A stretch of DNA of 64,000 nt from Strobilurus pachycystidiatus (lineage: Eukaryota; Basidiomycota; Agaricomycetes; Agaricales; Physalacriaceae), in NCBI GenBank assembly GCA_019915135.1, contig JAHLMK010000006.1, positions 1,612,001-1,676,000 of the forward strand, given 5' to 3'. Position numbers and translations under genes: made by a program. Positions 32,659-44,159 of the stretch are shown here, piece after piece. Positions within the stretch are counted from its first letter, which is position 1. Each line of letters begins with the position of its first letter. The notes under the pieces are model-generated. The model searched no databases and had not been told where the DNA came from. It saw only the letters and a program-made list of their open reading frames with translations.

Positions 32659-34520
32659 TTAGTCAGGACAAGACAAGCCGAGGCAACACTCACTTCGCTG
32701 TGGCGCAGGCTGTAAACAACTTTGATGTATCAAGTTCAGAGCCTTGACCGCGTCCTTTCCGTCGATAACACACGAAATGTTGATCTCACTCGCGCCCTGG
32801 CTGATCATCTCAATGTTCACATTGCCCTTCGCCAGCGTGGTGAACATCCGCCCCGCAATACCAACCATACTCCGCATGTCCTTCCCGACAAGCGACAAGA
32901 TCGCCATATCCGTATGGACCGTCACCGTCCCAGACTTGCGCAACTCCCTCACCAAACGCTCGAGCTGCTTCGACTTGTCGTCAATCGACGTCGCCAGACT
33001 GACGTGCACCTCGCTCGTGCTAATGAGGTCGACGACCACACCGAATCGGTCAAGGGTGCTGAAAATCCCGGCGAGGAAGCCGTGCGAGACGCTCTTCCGG
33101 TTCGAGTTTATGTTGAGCACAACGATGCGCTCCTTTATCGTCACCGCCGTGGCGTGCTTCATATGATCTAAGGGCCCTTTCCGCGCCTCCAGCTCCAACA
33201 GCGCCTTCAGATCACTCGCAGGCTCCGGCACACCACCCTCCACAATCTCCTGCTCTCCCTCCGGATATATAACTGTCCCCAGCCCTCCAGGCCTCTCCAC
33301 ATTCTTGATCCTAATCGGTATGCCCCGCCGCACAACCTGCTCCATCGTAAACGGGTGCACGACCTCGCTCCCGTAGTAGGTCAACTCCGCCGCCTCGTCG
33401 GGCGAGATAAGCGGTATGACCCGCGCGGTGGGCACTTTGCGCGGATCGGCGGTGAATATCCCGTCAACCTCTTTCCAGATCTGCAGCTCGGCGGCGGAGA
33501 GCCCTACGGCGAGCAGGGCGGAGAGGAGGTCGGTGTATCCGCGGCCGACTTGGGCGAGGAGGGAGCCAGGAATGGGCCCGAAGAATCCAGTGACGACGGG
33601 GACGCGGTTACCGCAAAGCTTGATGCGTTCGCCTAGGGCGACGCAGAGACGGTCGTAGAACGCTTGGTCTAGTGTACCAGTGGAGGAATCGTCTTCCATT
33701 GGTGGGACGATATCCTCAAGAGAAACGTACTCCGCATCGATGTCGTGATCGCGTAGCACTGCGGTCATGTACTTGCAAGCAAGGCGTTCTCCCAGACCAA
33801 TGATAGTATCCTTAGAACGAGGCGATATTTCGCCTATAACCTGCGAATGAGACTCAGCTCTGACAACCTCCGTTAGGGGAACAAAAATTCACACCTGCGA
33901 AGCAGACAAGAAGCTCGTCAGCCATACACAATCCTCGTTGATCTCATCCTCCAACTCCTTCCTTATCTCAGGATCCCTGATAGTTTCCTTAGCAGCATGG
34001 AAGTGTTCTTGTCGTATAAGATCAACTGTATTGTGATATGCCGGCAGCGGTAGGGGCGACCCATTCACAGAGGGCGTCGATGGAAGAGACATAGACATGG
34101 ACAAGTCCTTGGCGCATCCCGATATTCCACAGTTGGGTGTGGCGGCCCCAGACACAAGTCCAGATCCGTTCCGGCGCTTAGTCGAAAGGGCCTCCTCAGC
34201 ACCTTTCAAAAGCAAGTTGGTCGTTCCCAAAGCTTTCGTAGACCCCGACCGCGCAGAACATACCACCGCCACCTTATTTGAGTCGATATAGTTGCTGAGA
34301 ACCGTTCGTCAACACGGAAAGCATACGGATTTTCATGTAGAACGCACGCAACGATATCCCTAGCGATCTGGACAGCAAACTTGCCGACACTGGTGCCGCC
34401 GAATTTTTGAACCAGCCATGGCGAGGCTGGATCGATGCTGTTTTGGTGAAGGTTGGGCGGCGTTTGTGGCGGCGGGGTTATCGAACCCAGTGAGCTCGGA
34501 GGGGAGGAGCAATCCGACAT
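32659..34520 (-). CDS. HOM3: Aspartate kinase (aspartokinase)
   Basis: About 585 residues. It starts MSDCSSPPSSLGSITPPPQT with the kinase signature WLVQKFGGTSVGKFA. An intron near 34300 joins ARDIVA to NYIDSNKVAVVCSARSGSTK. Then come GLGERLACKYM, VVTGFFGPIPG-SLLAQVGRGYTDLLSALLA, IWKEVDGIFTADPRKVPTA, and ISPDEAAELTYYGSEVVHPF. Two C-terminal ACT domains follow: IVVLNINSNRKSVSHGFLAG and ILSLVGKDMRSMVGIAGRMF. It phosphorylates aspartate in the first step of Thr/Met/Ile synthesis. The ACT pair is where threonine feedback acts in fungal enzymes. The insert after SGSTK (about 34090-34250, Ser/Gly-rich) is typical of fungal versions. The last ~15 residues are unusual and could change with a missed intron. 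Confidence 0.93.
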
Positions 34521-35899
34521 GGTATGGTTAAGTCGTTAGCTTGACATGATGGTCACAAGAAAAGTTATGATGGTCTATGACTCGCGTCGGAGGTTCCGGG
34601 CCGGTGCTAGAGCTTGAGCGAGGCGCACTCAATTGTTTGGATGAGACTGGCTCAAGTCTAGGAGAGGTGTTCTCATACTTGATCTGTATGGCTACTTGAT
34701 CCAGACCTGTCAGCTTTCACGATTCAAGGAACGTCGTTCAGACTCAGGATTTAGCGGACGATGATGAATATCGACTGAAGCCTACATTGCGATGCTTTCC
34801 GTTCATTCTATTAATATTATCAGACACTCAAATATATCTACTTCTCATCATCCGTTTCACCAGATTCCCAAGCGCTCGTCACCCACGGGCCACTTGCTAA
34901 GTTGCTTACACACGACGGCCTGCTCGGTACCCATCACCGTGACCGACGGTCCGAAGGATGCCCTATGATAAGTCGGCCGGTTGAGGTAGAGCAAAGCAAA
35001 ATGATCCAAAGAAGCTAGCTAACCTCACTAGTGAGCTGATTCAACCGGGAACATTCATTGTATCTCAGGTGCGGGTCCAAGGTGAGTCGCGCCAGGTAGG
35101 TAGTCCCCAAGAGGATGTTGCAGCTGATGTTGAACGCCGAGATACTAACTTACGCGAACGCGGGACGAGGTTGACTTGGAGTAGACATGAGGGAATGAGT
35201 GGATGGAAAGAATCTCATTGTTGCATCATCTGCGTGGGCCTGAGGATGCTCTCCAGGACGAGGCTATTTGAGGATGGAAGAAGAGAGAAGCAAGCTCGAG
35301 GTCACGTCGCGGTTGCCTTGGCTGAGAAGATCTATAAATTCACCGAGGTAAGCTGTGAGTTGACTTGCGTTCTTTCTACCCTACCCAAGAGCGACCAAGC
35401 CTATAGAACATGAGTTTCATAGGAATGACAAACGCACGAGAATCTATAGTAACTAGTCATGATAGTTTCAGTCAAGAACGCTACCCGTGGTAGTCAGCAA
35501 GAGTAAAGACTACAGTCGCGTAGTAGAAACGTGACTGGCGCCGCGTTATCAATGGAGTGGCATGAATCTGACAGTTCGATGATGAAAGTTTTCCATATAT
35601 TTCACCTGTTGGGAAGCTGATAGCGGGCCGTTGAGGGCGCGATGCAACGTACATACCTGGTGTTAACAATGCTCGAAGCCTGGGACTGATGAACGATAGA
35701 GTGGCTTGAATCTGACAGTTTGATGGGAGGTGGCGGCCTCGGATGGTTCACACGCCACGGGGGTTTCCTTTTTGGAACAATCAGAACTTGACCGAAACGA
35801 CAACCAGGAGGCGGCTTGTACAGCGTGCATCTTCGTGTTCAAGGCTTCCACGCCATCGCCCCTCCTTTCGATTTCTGTATCTTCTTGTTTAATGCCGTC
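34521..35899. other. Long divergent intergenic region; possible small minus-strand gene
   Basis: About 1.4 kb between the aspartokinase and the kinase gene. On the minus strand, 34870-34960 has an open frame (SVTVMGTEQAVVCKQLSKW, ending GDERLGIW), and 35160-35190 has an ATG (MSTPSQPRPAFA). They might be exons of a small gene, but I could not build a consistent chain and recognise no domain. An imperfectly repeated unit (GAATCTGACAGTT with GAGTGGC) occurs at about 35553-35578 and 35699-35722. Confidence 0.3.
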
Positions 35900-38800
35900 A
35901 TGTCCACCCACAAACACACGGGCTCTGTCTCCCAGAACCAAAAGGCTCAGCTTGCAAACGCCTACAACGAACTCGGCAAGGAGCTCTCGTCCCACAAAGT
36001 ACGGGTCATCGGCAACTACACGCTCGGCAAGGTCATAGGCGAAGGTGAGCCGCCATCCCCCCCCCCGCCGCCCCGCATGTCTCACCTCCGCAGGCGCATA
36101 TGGCAAGGTGCGCATGGGCACCCATCGGCTCACGTCAACGCGTGTCGCCCTCAAGCAGATCCCCAAGGCCATGTCCGCCGCCCTCACCCGCGAGATCCAC
36201 CACCACCGCCAGCTGCACCACCCGAATGTCACCCAGATGTATGAGGTCATTGCCACCGAGTCGTCTGTCTGGATCGTCACCGAGCTCTGTTCCGGCGGCG
36301 AGCTCTTCGACTACCTGGTCGAGAAAGGCCGCATGTCCGAGGAGGAGACAAAATTCATGTTCGGCCAGCTCTGCCTCGCCGTCGCCTATCTCCACGGCAA
36401 GGGCATCGTCCACCGTGATCTCAAGCTCGAGAACGTCCTCCTAGACGAGCGCTGCCGGGTCAAGCTCGGCGACTTTGGCTTCACCCGCGAGTTTGAGCGC
36501 GGCACACTCATGGAAACCTTTTGCGGGACCACCGGCTATGCCTCACCAGAGATGTTGCAAGGAAAGAAGTATCAGGGACCAGGTCAGTGCCTCTCTGTCT
36601 TCTTTTCCTTGACGTTTGTTCATCGCAGTCCTCAGAGGTGGATGTCTGGTCGCTGGGCATCATACTATACTGCCTGCTTACAGGAACACTGCCATTTGAT
36701 GACGATGATGAGAGCGTGATGAGGGACAAAATCATACATGGAGAATTTGAAGATCCAGAATGGCTTTCCATTGGTGAGTTTACTCTCGTCGCAAGACTCT
36801 CCCACTCACTGTCCGGCAGAGGCGCGAGATCTTATAAAGAGCATATTGGTCAAGGATACCGTCAAACGGTTGACCATACCACAAATACTGGAACACTCTT
36901 GGTTTACATCAGTACCTACCTATCAGGAAGAGTCGGCCCTACACCTCTCTCCCAACGACATTCCTCCGCCTCGCACTCCCTCTCCACCTCCACGGCGCAC
37001 TCCATCGCCTCCTACATTACCAGATTCTAATCGCTCATCGGAAGCTTCATCACACTCCGACGCCTTCATCTCCGCTTACGACTCCTCCCCTCCAACCACA
37101 CCTGATCAATCGCTCAGTGACCCCTTCGAGGACTCTGACAATAAGCCAGCCCTACACCCCAACCTCAGCCAAACGACCATTCGTAAACCCGCTGACATTG
37201 AACCCATTAACACCAAACTCTCCTCCCATCCCGCTACTGTCCTCGAAGAAGATGTAGAAGACACTCTTGAGGTCCCTCCTCCACGACGCACGAATTCTAG
37301 CTCATCTGGATCCAAAGCGCCTCCCACTTTTCCTACTCGAACGCCGGCTCGCACCAAGCGGCGCTCAATGTCATCCACGCTCTCTGATCCGGACGGCACT
37401 GATACCGAGAAGGCTTCAATGCCCGAGCCCTCCAGCCAGCAATTGGACTTCCCATCTCTACTCTCCACCCCGGCTCCCATCATCTTCTCGACTCCGTTGG
37501 AGCGAGAAATCCTCAACAACCTCAGTAGCCTCGGCTTTGATCTCGGCCAAATCGTTTACTCTGTCCTCAACGATGCTTGCGACGCGTCTGGCGCGCTCTG
37601 GTGGATGCTGAAACGGAAGGCAGAGAGAAGGCTTGTCGAGGATATCGAGCCAGCAGCCTCGCCATCGTTCACTGCAGCCGTCGACAAAGAACTGGACAAG
37701 ATACAGCGCTCGAGAAGCAAGGAAACCTCTCATATCAACGCGGGGACTCAGACGGAATCCGCTACTCCTACCCATCTTACATTGAGCCGAAGTGCACCAC
37801 AGTTTGCGCTTGTGCCTCCAACACCCATCGCCGCTGCTCGTCCGGCTACACCTCCGCGTCCACAGACCTCGCCTACCTCACGTACACTCACACCGTCATC
37901 GTCTCTGATTGCCGATTCCTCGCGGTCTCATCCCAACACGCCGTCTGGCAGTCTCAAAGGCGATGGATCCAAGTCGCGCAAGAACCGTTCCGGTAGCGTT
38001 AGCATCATGCAGCGTGCGACGACGGCTTTGGAGGCAGCTGGGTTGGTGCGCAAGAAGTCGTCGGAGGCTGTCAAGGAGGACAGAGAGCGGGATAGGGATC
38101 GGGAGAAATCAAAAGAAGTGGATCGGAAGAGTCAACATGGGGATGAACCGCGCTCGTCGCATGGGAGCACTGCGTCTTCGGTGGGCAAGCTGACGAAGTC
38201 GCCGCCGCTGAGAGCAACCAAGGCACCGACGACACCACCTCCGACAGAGCTGAATCAGCTGAATCAACTTATTGGCTCCCCATGGGTTTTAGCGGACTCG
38301 AGAGACTCGTCGCCGAGCCGTGGCCCTGCTGGATTATCGTCGACCCCTCTGAATTCCCCTGAGGATATGATCACCTCTGTATCTGCGCCGGATCTGACAC
38401 CAGTGAAGGGCGCACCTGGGCAGCACCGGCATCGTGCTAATATCCTTACAGCATTCCGGTTGTGGTTTAATGACGACCGGAAGGGGAAGCGGAAGGAGGC
38501 GGGCAATGGACCGGGGATGTCTCCTGGGGTTGGGCGGGGCAGGCCTGTCATGCAGTCACCGGGGTATGGGAGCGGGACGGTGAAGAGGAGGACGAGCGAC
38601 GGGCATGGGAGCAAGTTCACGATGAGAGGCGGGAGGCGGCGCCAGCGAGGGAGTGTGTCGTCGAGGCGGTCCAGCAGCGTCAATTCGAGGCGGTCATCGA
38701 TCAATTCGGCACAGATGGTGGTACTGGACTCGCCGCCGACGATGCCTGCGCGGAGGTCGTTTGGTGCGCATACGCCGAGTTCGGAGAGGGGAGATTATTC

Positions 38801-39734
38801 GTCCAGGCCGTCGTCGGTACGGAGCTTCTCGATGCAGAGGCATAGGAAGTCACCGTCTGCGAGTTCGGCTAGCTCAGCGCATTTCAGGACGGCGTCGCCT
38901 TCAGTCCAAAAGTATCACCGCAGAGGAGGTTCGGGTTCGTCGACTCGGGTGGTCAGGCAGATGCAGGCGCGGCCGATGCATGGTCGCTCGAATTCGACCA
39001 CGTCCTCGTTGCAGTCTCCCACTTCGTCAAGACCGACTTCGTATCATGAGTTTTCTGATAATGAGGGGTACAGGACGGGCTCGCCGTTCCGACCACATTC
39101 GAGGCGGTCGATGGACGATGCGACGCCGAGGAAGGGCGGGAACACGACTTTTTTGGCGTCGAAGAGACAGTCGGGGTATGGGAGCAGTGCGAGCCTGGGG
39201 CGGTCGAGTTGGAAGAAGTCCTGGGGGCTGGAGCCGCCTGGGTGGCAGACGCGCACGGCCAAGTTGCCTGTGGAGGTGTTGTCGATCTCGCCTCCGGTGG
39301 AGGGATCGTCGATTCGGGATGTTTTCTCCGGGCGGCAGTCGCTCAGTGGTGGAGGTGATGAGAGTGATTGGGTGGATGAGGATGACGACGACGTGCCGTA
39401 TGCGGGTGGGCTTGGGCAGGTGGCGTTGTCGCATTCGGTTGCTTCGTCGTCTGTTACGATGCAGAACCATATTGAGTCTACTGTGACGCTGTCGCCGCCG
39501 CCTCGTGGACATCGGTCGAATAAGCGGACGACGAAGGCTGGGCAGGCGCAAGGTGGTGGAGGGGGGTCTGCGAGGCAGAAGGGACATTCCAATTCGGGGA
39601 GGGCGTCGCCTGTGGCGGTTGACCCAGCACCGGAGAGTAGAGGAGGAGGCAGGCGACAGCTTCCTGTTGGCCGCGCCGGGCCGGCCTTCAAGCAACCTAT
39701 CCAGGAGGAGGACGAGGAGGAGGAGGAAGAATGA
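35900..39734 (+). CDS. Ser/Thr protein kinase, Kin4/Frk1-like, with long disordered tail
   Basis: Starts MSTHKHTGSVSQNQKAQLAN, about 1,200 residues in five or so exons, with the last exon nearly 2.9 kb. Kinase motifs: YTLGKVIGEG-AYGKVRMG (glycine loop split by an intron), VALKQIPKA (Lys), GKGIVHRDLKLENVLLDE (catalytic loop), KLGDFGFTREF (DFG), FCGTTGYASPEML (APE-like) and VDVWSLGIILYCLLTGTLPF. FTREFERGTLMETFCGTTGY is the activation-loop style of yeast Kin4/Frk1. A UBA-like helix bundle (LNNLSSLGFDLGQIVYSVLN) with DASGALWWMLKRKAE lies at about residue 255, and a short conserved patch ANILTAFRLWFNDDRKGKRK is further on. The rest is Ser/Pro/Arg-rich, with an acidic end. In yeast Kin4 acts in the spindle position checkpoint; a polarity or cell cycle role here is inference. 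Confidence 0.85.
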
Positions 39735-40461
39735 TTCATGGATGGATTATATACTTACTATCATTATGGGTACATTGGTCCTACTTACACTTATACCACC
39801 CCGCCAACGCTCATTTTGTTTGCTTTAGATCACTACTGTTCTTCGGCTTTGGTTTTTCCTTGTTCATAGTGCACTTGTTGTTATTCTAGGTTACTGTGGA
39901 CTTGAAGTTTGCACATTCTATTCGGAATTTGCTTGTTGAACACGCGTCTCTACTGACTGAGGCGTTAGCTTTATCAGTGACAGTAGTGAGTCTCCATTCT
40001 TCGTGTCTTTGTGTCAGAATCTGAACCTCAGGAGTCAAGAGACAGGAAAACATTCAAATGAAATGGCTGCGGGTGGCATAACAGTCAAGGCAGGGTTCTC
40101 CTCGACACGAGTCGGTATCTCCTTCGTGAATGCCATCATAGCTTTAACGAGTGAACGAGGTTAGTCGAGCCTAGGTCGAGTCGGGTTTCTTTTTCTGGGG
40201 ATGGTGGAACGTGAGACCGGTCTTCGCCTAATCAGTGATTCCCGTGCGCGTTCGAGTCGGTTGGAGCCTTCAACCCTTACCCTCTCTGATTGGCGCAATC
40301 AACGAGCCCGCAATGAATTGAGTAGGACAACATCTTTTCGTTTCTTCTTGATTGCTCAATTTGTCAATTGACTAGCCTGACTTTTGCCTGTTGACGTTAA
40401 AACTCGAAGGGTCACCGTAGTGCGTGTTGTAACTCGCTCCTCAACTTGTTCTCCTTACGCC
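39735..40461. other. Intergenic region, promoter of FAD monooxygenase 2
   Basis: About 730 bp with no supported gene. The last ~100 bp align with the promoter of the paralogous monooxygenase at the left window edge. Confidence 0.5.
40403..40418 (+). promoter_or_regulatory. Promoter block shared by the two FAD monooxygenase genes
   Basis: CTCGAAGGGTCACCGT, identical to the block at 607-622 (minus strand), at a similar distance (about 45-60 bp) before the ATG. The surrounding promoter bases are only partly conserved, so the block stands out. Confidence 0.4.
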
Positions 40462-42458
40462 ATGGCTAAGACTCCTCAGAGTAACACGGCCTTTCTTTCT
40501 CTTCAATTCGTCAGCTCATCACGCTCATTCACGAGTCCACGGCTAATATTCTTCTCCTTAGACCATCTTGGGCGCATCCATCGCCGGTTCGTACGCGTCT
40601 CAAGGGTTTTTTTTGACTAATTGTGCTAATCCTTACACGGAATTTCAAGGTCTTTCGAGCGCCATCGCGTTAGCTTCTGCTGGGCATAGTGTTCTGGTTT
40701 TGGAAAAAGAGTCCCAGCTGGGGGGATCGTCACGAGTCCCGGACGGAGGTGCTAGGTGCGTCTTTGCAGGCTTCAGAAGTGTGGGAACTGTGGTACTCAG
40801 AAAATTTTAGATTGACACCCAATGGATCGAGAATATTGTATCAATGGGGACTGGAAGAACGCGTTCGTGCTGTTAGCAATAAGGGCTATGGGTTCATGGT
40901 GTACAAATGTACGTGCGGACACGCGTCGCTGAAGCGTAAAATACTAAACATCCCTCTTAGACCAGTCAGAGTCCGACGACTATATTGGGATGCATCGTTG
41001 GGAAGAAGAGATGATCCAGGACGCGGGTGCCGACTTCGTCCAACTACACCATAAAGACATTCTCCAAATACTCTACGATGCCGCCGTATCCTGTGGCGCG
41101 GCCGTTAGGTTTGGCGCGGAGATCATATCTGTGGATACGGATGCACACTTAATCGGGCTCGCGTCCGGAGAAGTCGTGACAGGGTCCGATGTCATAGTCG
41201 GCGCTGATGGGATGCGTGGTGTCGTGCGGAAACATCTCTTGGTCGAGAACGAGCAAGAGGACGCTGAGAGTGATGAATCGACCGGACTTGCTGTCTACAG
41301 CGCGATTTTGCCCAAATCAATGGTCATGCAAGACCCAGAACTTGCGGCGTTGTACGATGATACCAAAGTGAGCAAGTCTCATCCCTTATTTCGACAGTGT
41401 CCGAGGTTTCGGCACTTACATCGGTTAACCCTGTGCAGAAGCATATGGTCACCCTCTTCATGGGACCCGAACGAGCCGCTCAGACTCTCATTGTGGTAAG
41501 TCAGACCCAGCATTCCGTCCTCTACATGACATCAATCATCAATATTTTTGCACACAGGGTCATAACGAAGACCTTGCCCTCTGGGTGTATACCAAGGAAC
41601 ACACTGAGGACGGCACATGGACACGGCCGGCAGCGCACCAAGTCAAGGACGTAGTTGGTCTGTGCAGTCCCAAGATTCGTAGACTAGCGGCGCTTGTGGA
41701 CACCTCGACGTGTGTCCGGATGCAAGATCATGTCCAGTTGGAATCATGGGTATCAGAAAGGTATGAAGTCGTGACAGACACACGTTTCTCATCTTCATAA
41801 CTAATTGGATGCCATCTCCAGTGGGACAATGCTTGCCATTGGAGAAGCGGCCCATCCGTTCCCGACCATCGCGTTACATGGATACGCTATCGGTCTGGAA
41901 GATGGGGCTTTCCTAGGGAAACTGTTTGCCAACCTGACCACTCGGAGCCAGATTGGCACTTTCCTCCAAGCGTTTGAGGACATTCGGTACGTACTGTCCC
42001 CACTTCCGCCTACTCGCCGTATAATTTCCTCGCTTCCAGAAGAAATCGTTGCGATTATATCGATGCTGGCGAGAGGATGAATCTAATGATGACTACACTT
42101 CCTGACGGCGAGGTGCAACAGACCCGAGACGCAATTATGCGGAAGAACCAGGCCCTTGGCAGGAACGTAATGGATGGGGACGATTTACAGAAATCGGACA
42201 TAGGGACGGAGCTGCAGACTGTGTACGTATCATGTTTATGTCTTGTTATCTGTCAGTGCTGATTTTCTTCCCTTCCCAGCTTTGGGTAAGACAATTATCT
42301 TTGATCATTGAATTTCGTTCGTTTCCTGAACTGAGCTTGATCTTTCTAGATACGACGCCGAAGACGATGCAGATAATTGGTTTATCACATGGGGTCGGCT
42401 TCGTGCGCACTCTGACGAACCGCCCGTTGCTTGGGATGCCCTGCCCACACAGACCTAG
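40462..42458 (+). CDS. FAD-dependent monooxygenase (salicylate hydroxylase-like), complete paralog
   Basis: About 510 residues in around nine exons, all joining in frame. Exon 1 MAKTPQSNTAFLSLQF meets TILGASIAG (dinucleotide-binding loop) after a 50 bp intron, then GLSSAIALASAGHSVLVLEK. Further motifs: LTPNGSRILYQWGLEERV, MHRWEEEMIQDAGADF, SDVIVGADGMRGVVRK (the DG motif contacting FAD and NADPH), AIGEAAHPFPTIALHGYAIG with LEDGAFLGKLF (second FAD-binding motif, Glu in place of the usual Asp), and the acidic end YDAEDDADNWF with PPVAWDALPTQT. It is probably a cytosolic or membrane-associated hydroxylase. Its stop is only 326 bp before the UbiA-type gene, on the same strand. Confidence 0.88.
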
Positions 42459-42784
42459 ATCTGGTGTTATATCCGGACCATAACTCCTCAGAGTTAATCC
42501 CGCACGAACTAATATGCATGATCCTTTGTCTTCCTTGGAAGGGCCACCTAACTGTGCGAATTAAAGCAACTGAAGAATAATACGGAATGACACTCCGTTA
42601 TCCTGGACCCATCGTGGACCCACTTCTGATGATCTTCTCAACCTCCCGGCTGCCTGCTGGTGCGACCAGGGTGTGACCCGGCGTCAAGAGGACCGCGCCT
42701 TTTGAACTCGAATGTGCCTTTAGACAACCAACCAATCTTCCCTCCCCGTCTCAAATTCCCCTTCCCTCTCCTCCGCAGCTGTAC
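42459..42784 (+). promoter_or_regulatory. Short spacer between FAD monooxygenase and UbiA genes
   Basis: 326 bp that must hold the 3' end of the monooxygenase and the promoter of the UbiA-type gene. A CT-rich stretch (about 42730-42775) precedes the UbiA ATG. No clear TATA box is seen. Confidence 0.35.
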
Positions 42785-43888
42785 ATGGACTCCATTCTAT
42801 ATCACGCGAAGACCTTGTATCTCTTCACAAGGTCGGACAACATGACAACGATGATCCCAATCGTAAGTTTAGTCGTTGATCATCATCAACCTCGTCGCTG
42901 ATAACGGCCGCTTGTGTCAGTCCATCTTCGGGATGGTGTCAGCGCCTCTCACCTCAATCAGCAACATCCCACACCTCTTCCTCTGGCTCTGGGTTCATCT
43001 TCTTCATTTCACGGTGTCGAATCAGACGTTGGACCTCGAGGAAGACAAGATCAACAAGCCTGGTGAGTACACCGAGTCGTCGACCTCCCTAGCTTATACA
43101 GTCGACCAGATCGTCCTCTGCCTGCCGGACGTATATCCTTACGCAACGCGGTTATTCTCCGGTGGGCTTTGATGCCGACCTGTTGGGCGTTGTCATTGGC
43201 GTATAGTAAAGAGGTCATGTACGCAAGCATGACCCTGTGCGCCTTCACCACGATGTACAACGAGCTGCACGGGGCGTGGAGTATATTCTCGCGTTATGCA
43301 TTGAACGGTGTGGGCTTTGCTGCGTTCGAGGCAGGAACCACATTGGTCGCAAGTGCGTATGGTTCTCGGAAAGATGAACTCCTGGCTAATAATTTCGACA
43401 TACAGCCAATGACAGGAGGTCACTGGACACTGCAGGAATACTCGGCATATTCCTCAGTGGTTGTATCTTCGCGACTACCGTACGTCTGTCAGATGCATGT
43501 CGGTGTTCATAGCTCATCGAAGCGATAGATCTACGCCCAGGACTTTCGGGACGTGATTGGAGATGCGCTCATCAAACGAGAGACCCTTCCACTCCGCTTC
43601 CCCAAGTTGGCTAGGATGGGCATGCCGTTTGGAGTCCTTGCATGGTCCATCGCTCTTTGCCGCATCTGGAACCTCGACTTGTACACCTCTTGCGCTTTCC
43701 TCCTCCTGAGCATCTACGTAGGAGGTAGGTTCATCGTGTATACGTCCGTGGACGAAGATCGCGACTCGTACTTCTATTACAATGTAAGGACTCTTTCCCT
43801 TCTGTGCTCTGGCGTACTGAAAGCTGTCGTTTAGGTATGGGTTATTGCCGCCCACGCTCTGCCTGGCTACTGGCGCATGGTCCAGTAG
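42785..43888 (+). CDS. UbiA-type prenyltransferase / terpene cyclase (membrane)
   Basis: About 280-300 residues in six or seven exons. It starts MDSILYHAKTLYLFTRSDN, joined by introns to SIFGMVSAPLTSISNIPHLF. Metal-binding motif 1 is NQTLDLEED (NxxxDxxxD), continuing KINKP-DRPLPAGRI across an intron. Motif 2 is IYAQDFRDVIGDALIKRETL (DxxxD). Several hydrophobic helices alternate (MPTCWALSLAYS, LLLSIYVGGRFIVYTS). It ends VIAAHALPGYWRMVQ. This is the UbiA superfamily: Mg-dependent membrane enzymes that prenylate acceptors or, in some fungal members, cyclise farnesyl diphosphate. The motifs alone do not separate these. Lying directly after an FAD monooxygenase suggests a shared pathway, but this is inference. 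Confidence 0.87.
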
Positions 43889-44020
43889 ACCCTTCTCGAA
43901 TGATCCTTTTACTAGCACATACTTACGCCATTCGATGTCCTCACAAAGCCTCTGCCTGGTTGCTGGCGCGTGGTCAGATAGACTCCGACGATCCTTTTAC
44001 GAGCACGCCATTCGATGTCC
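43856..44020 (+). repeat. Diverged tandem duplication over the UbiA stop codon
   Basis: Unit 1 (43856-43940) covers the last codons, stop and 3' flank of the UbiA gene. Unit 2 (43949-44020) repeats CTCTGCCTGG...TGGCGC, GATCCTTTTAC and GCCATTCGATGTCC with substitutions and a 12-13 bp gap. Unit 2 has no coding role visible. Confidence 0.75.
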
Positions 44021-44159
44021 CTAACATGTTGTATATGTATAAGTATGTACGAGGATGTACACCACAATCTTCATGTGCTTTCCGTTACGCCCGCGTTTCG
44101 CAATCGAATAAGAGCAGATGAGAATTACACAAAGAAAGAAAACAGGGAGAGTGAGCAGG

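Noticed and set aside
38653..39486. 277-codon plus-strand frame rich in Arg
   Set aside because: An alternative frame inside the long last exon of the kinase; the high Arg content comes from Ser-rich codons read out of frame.
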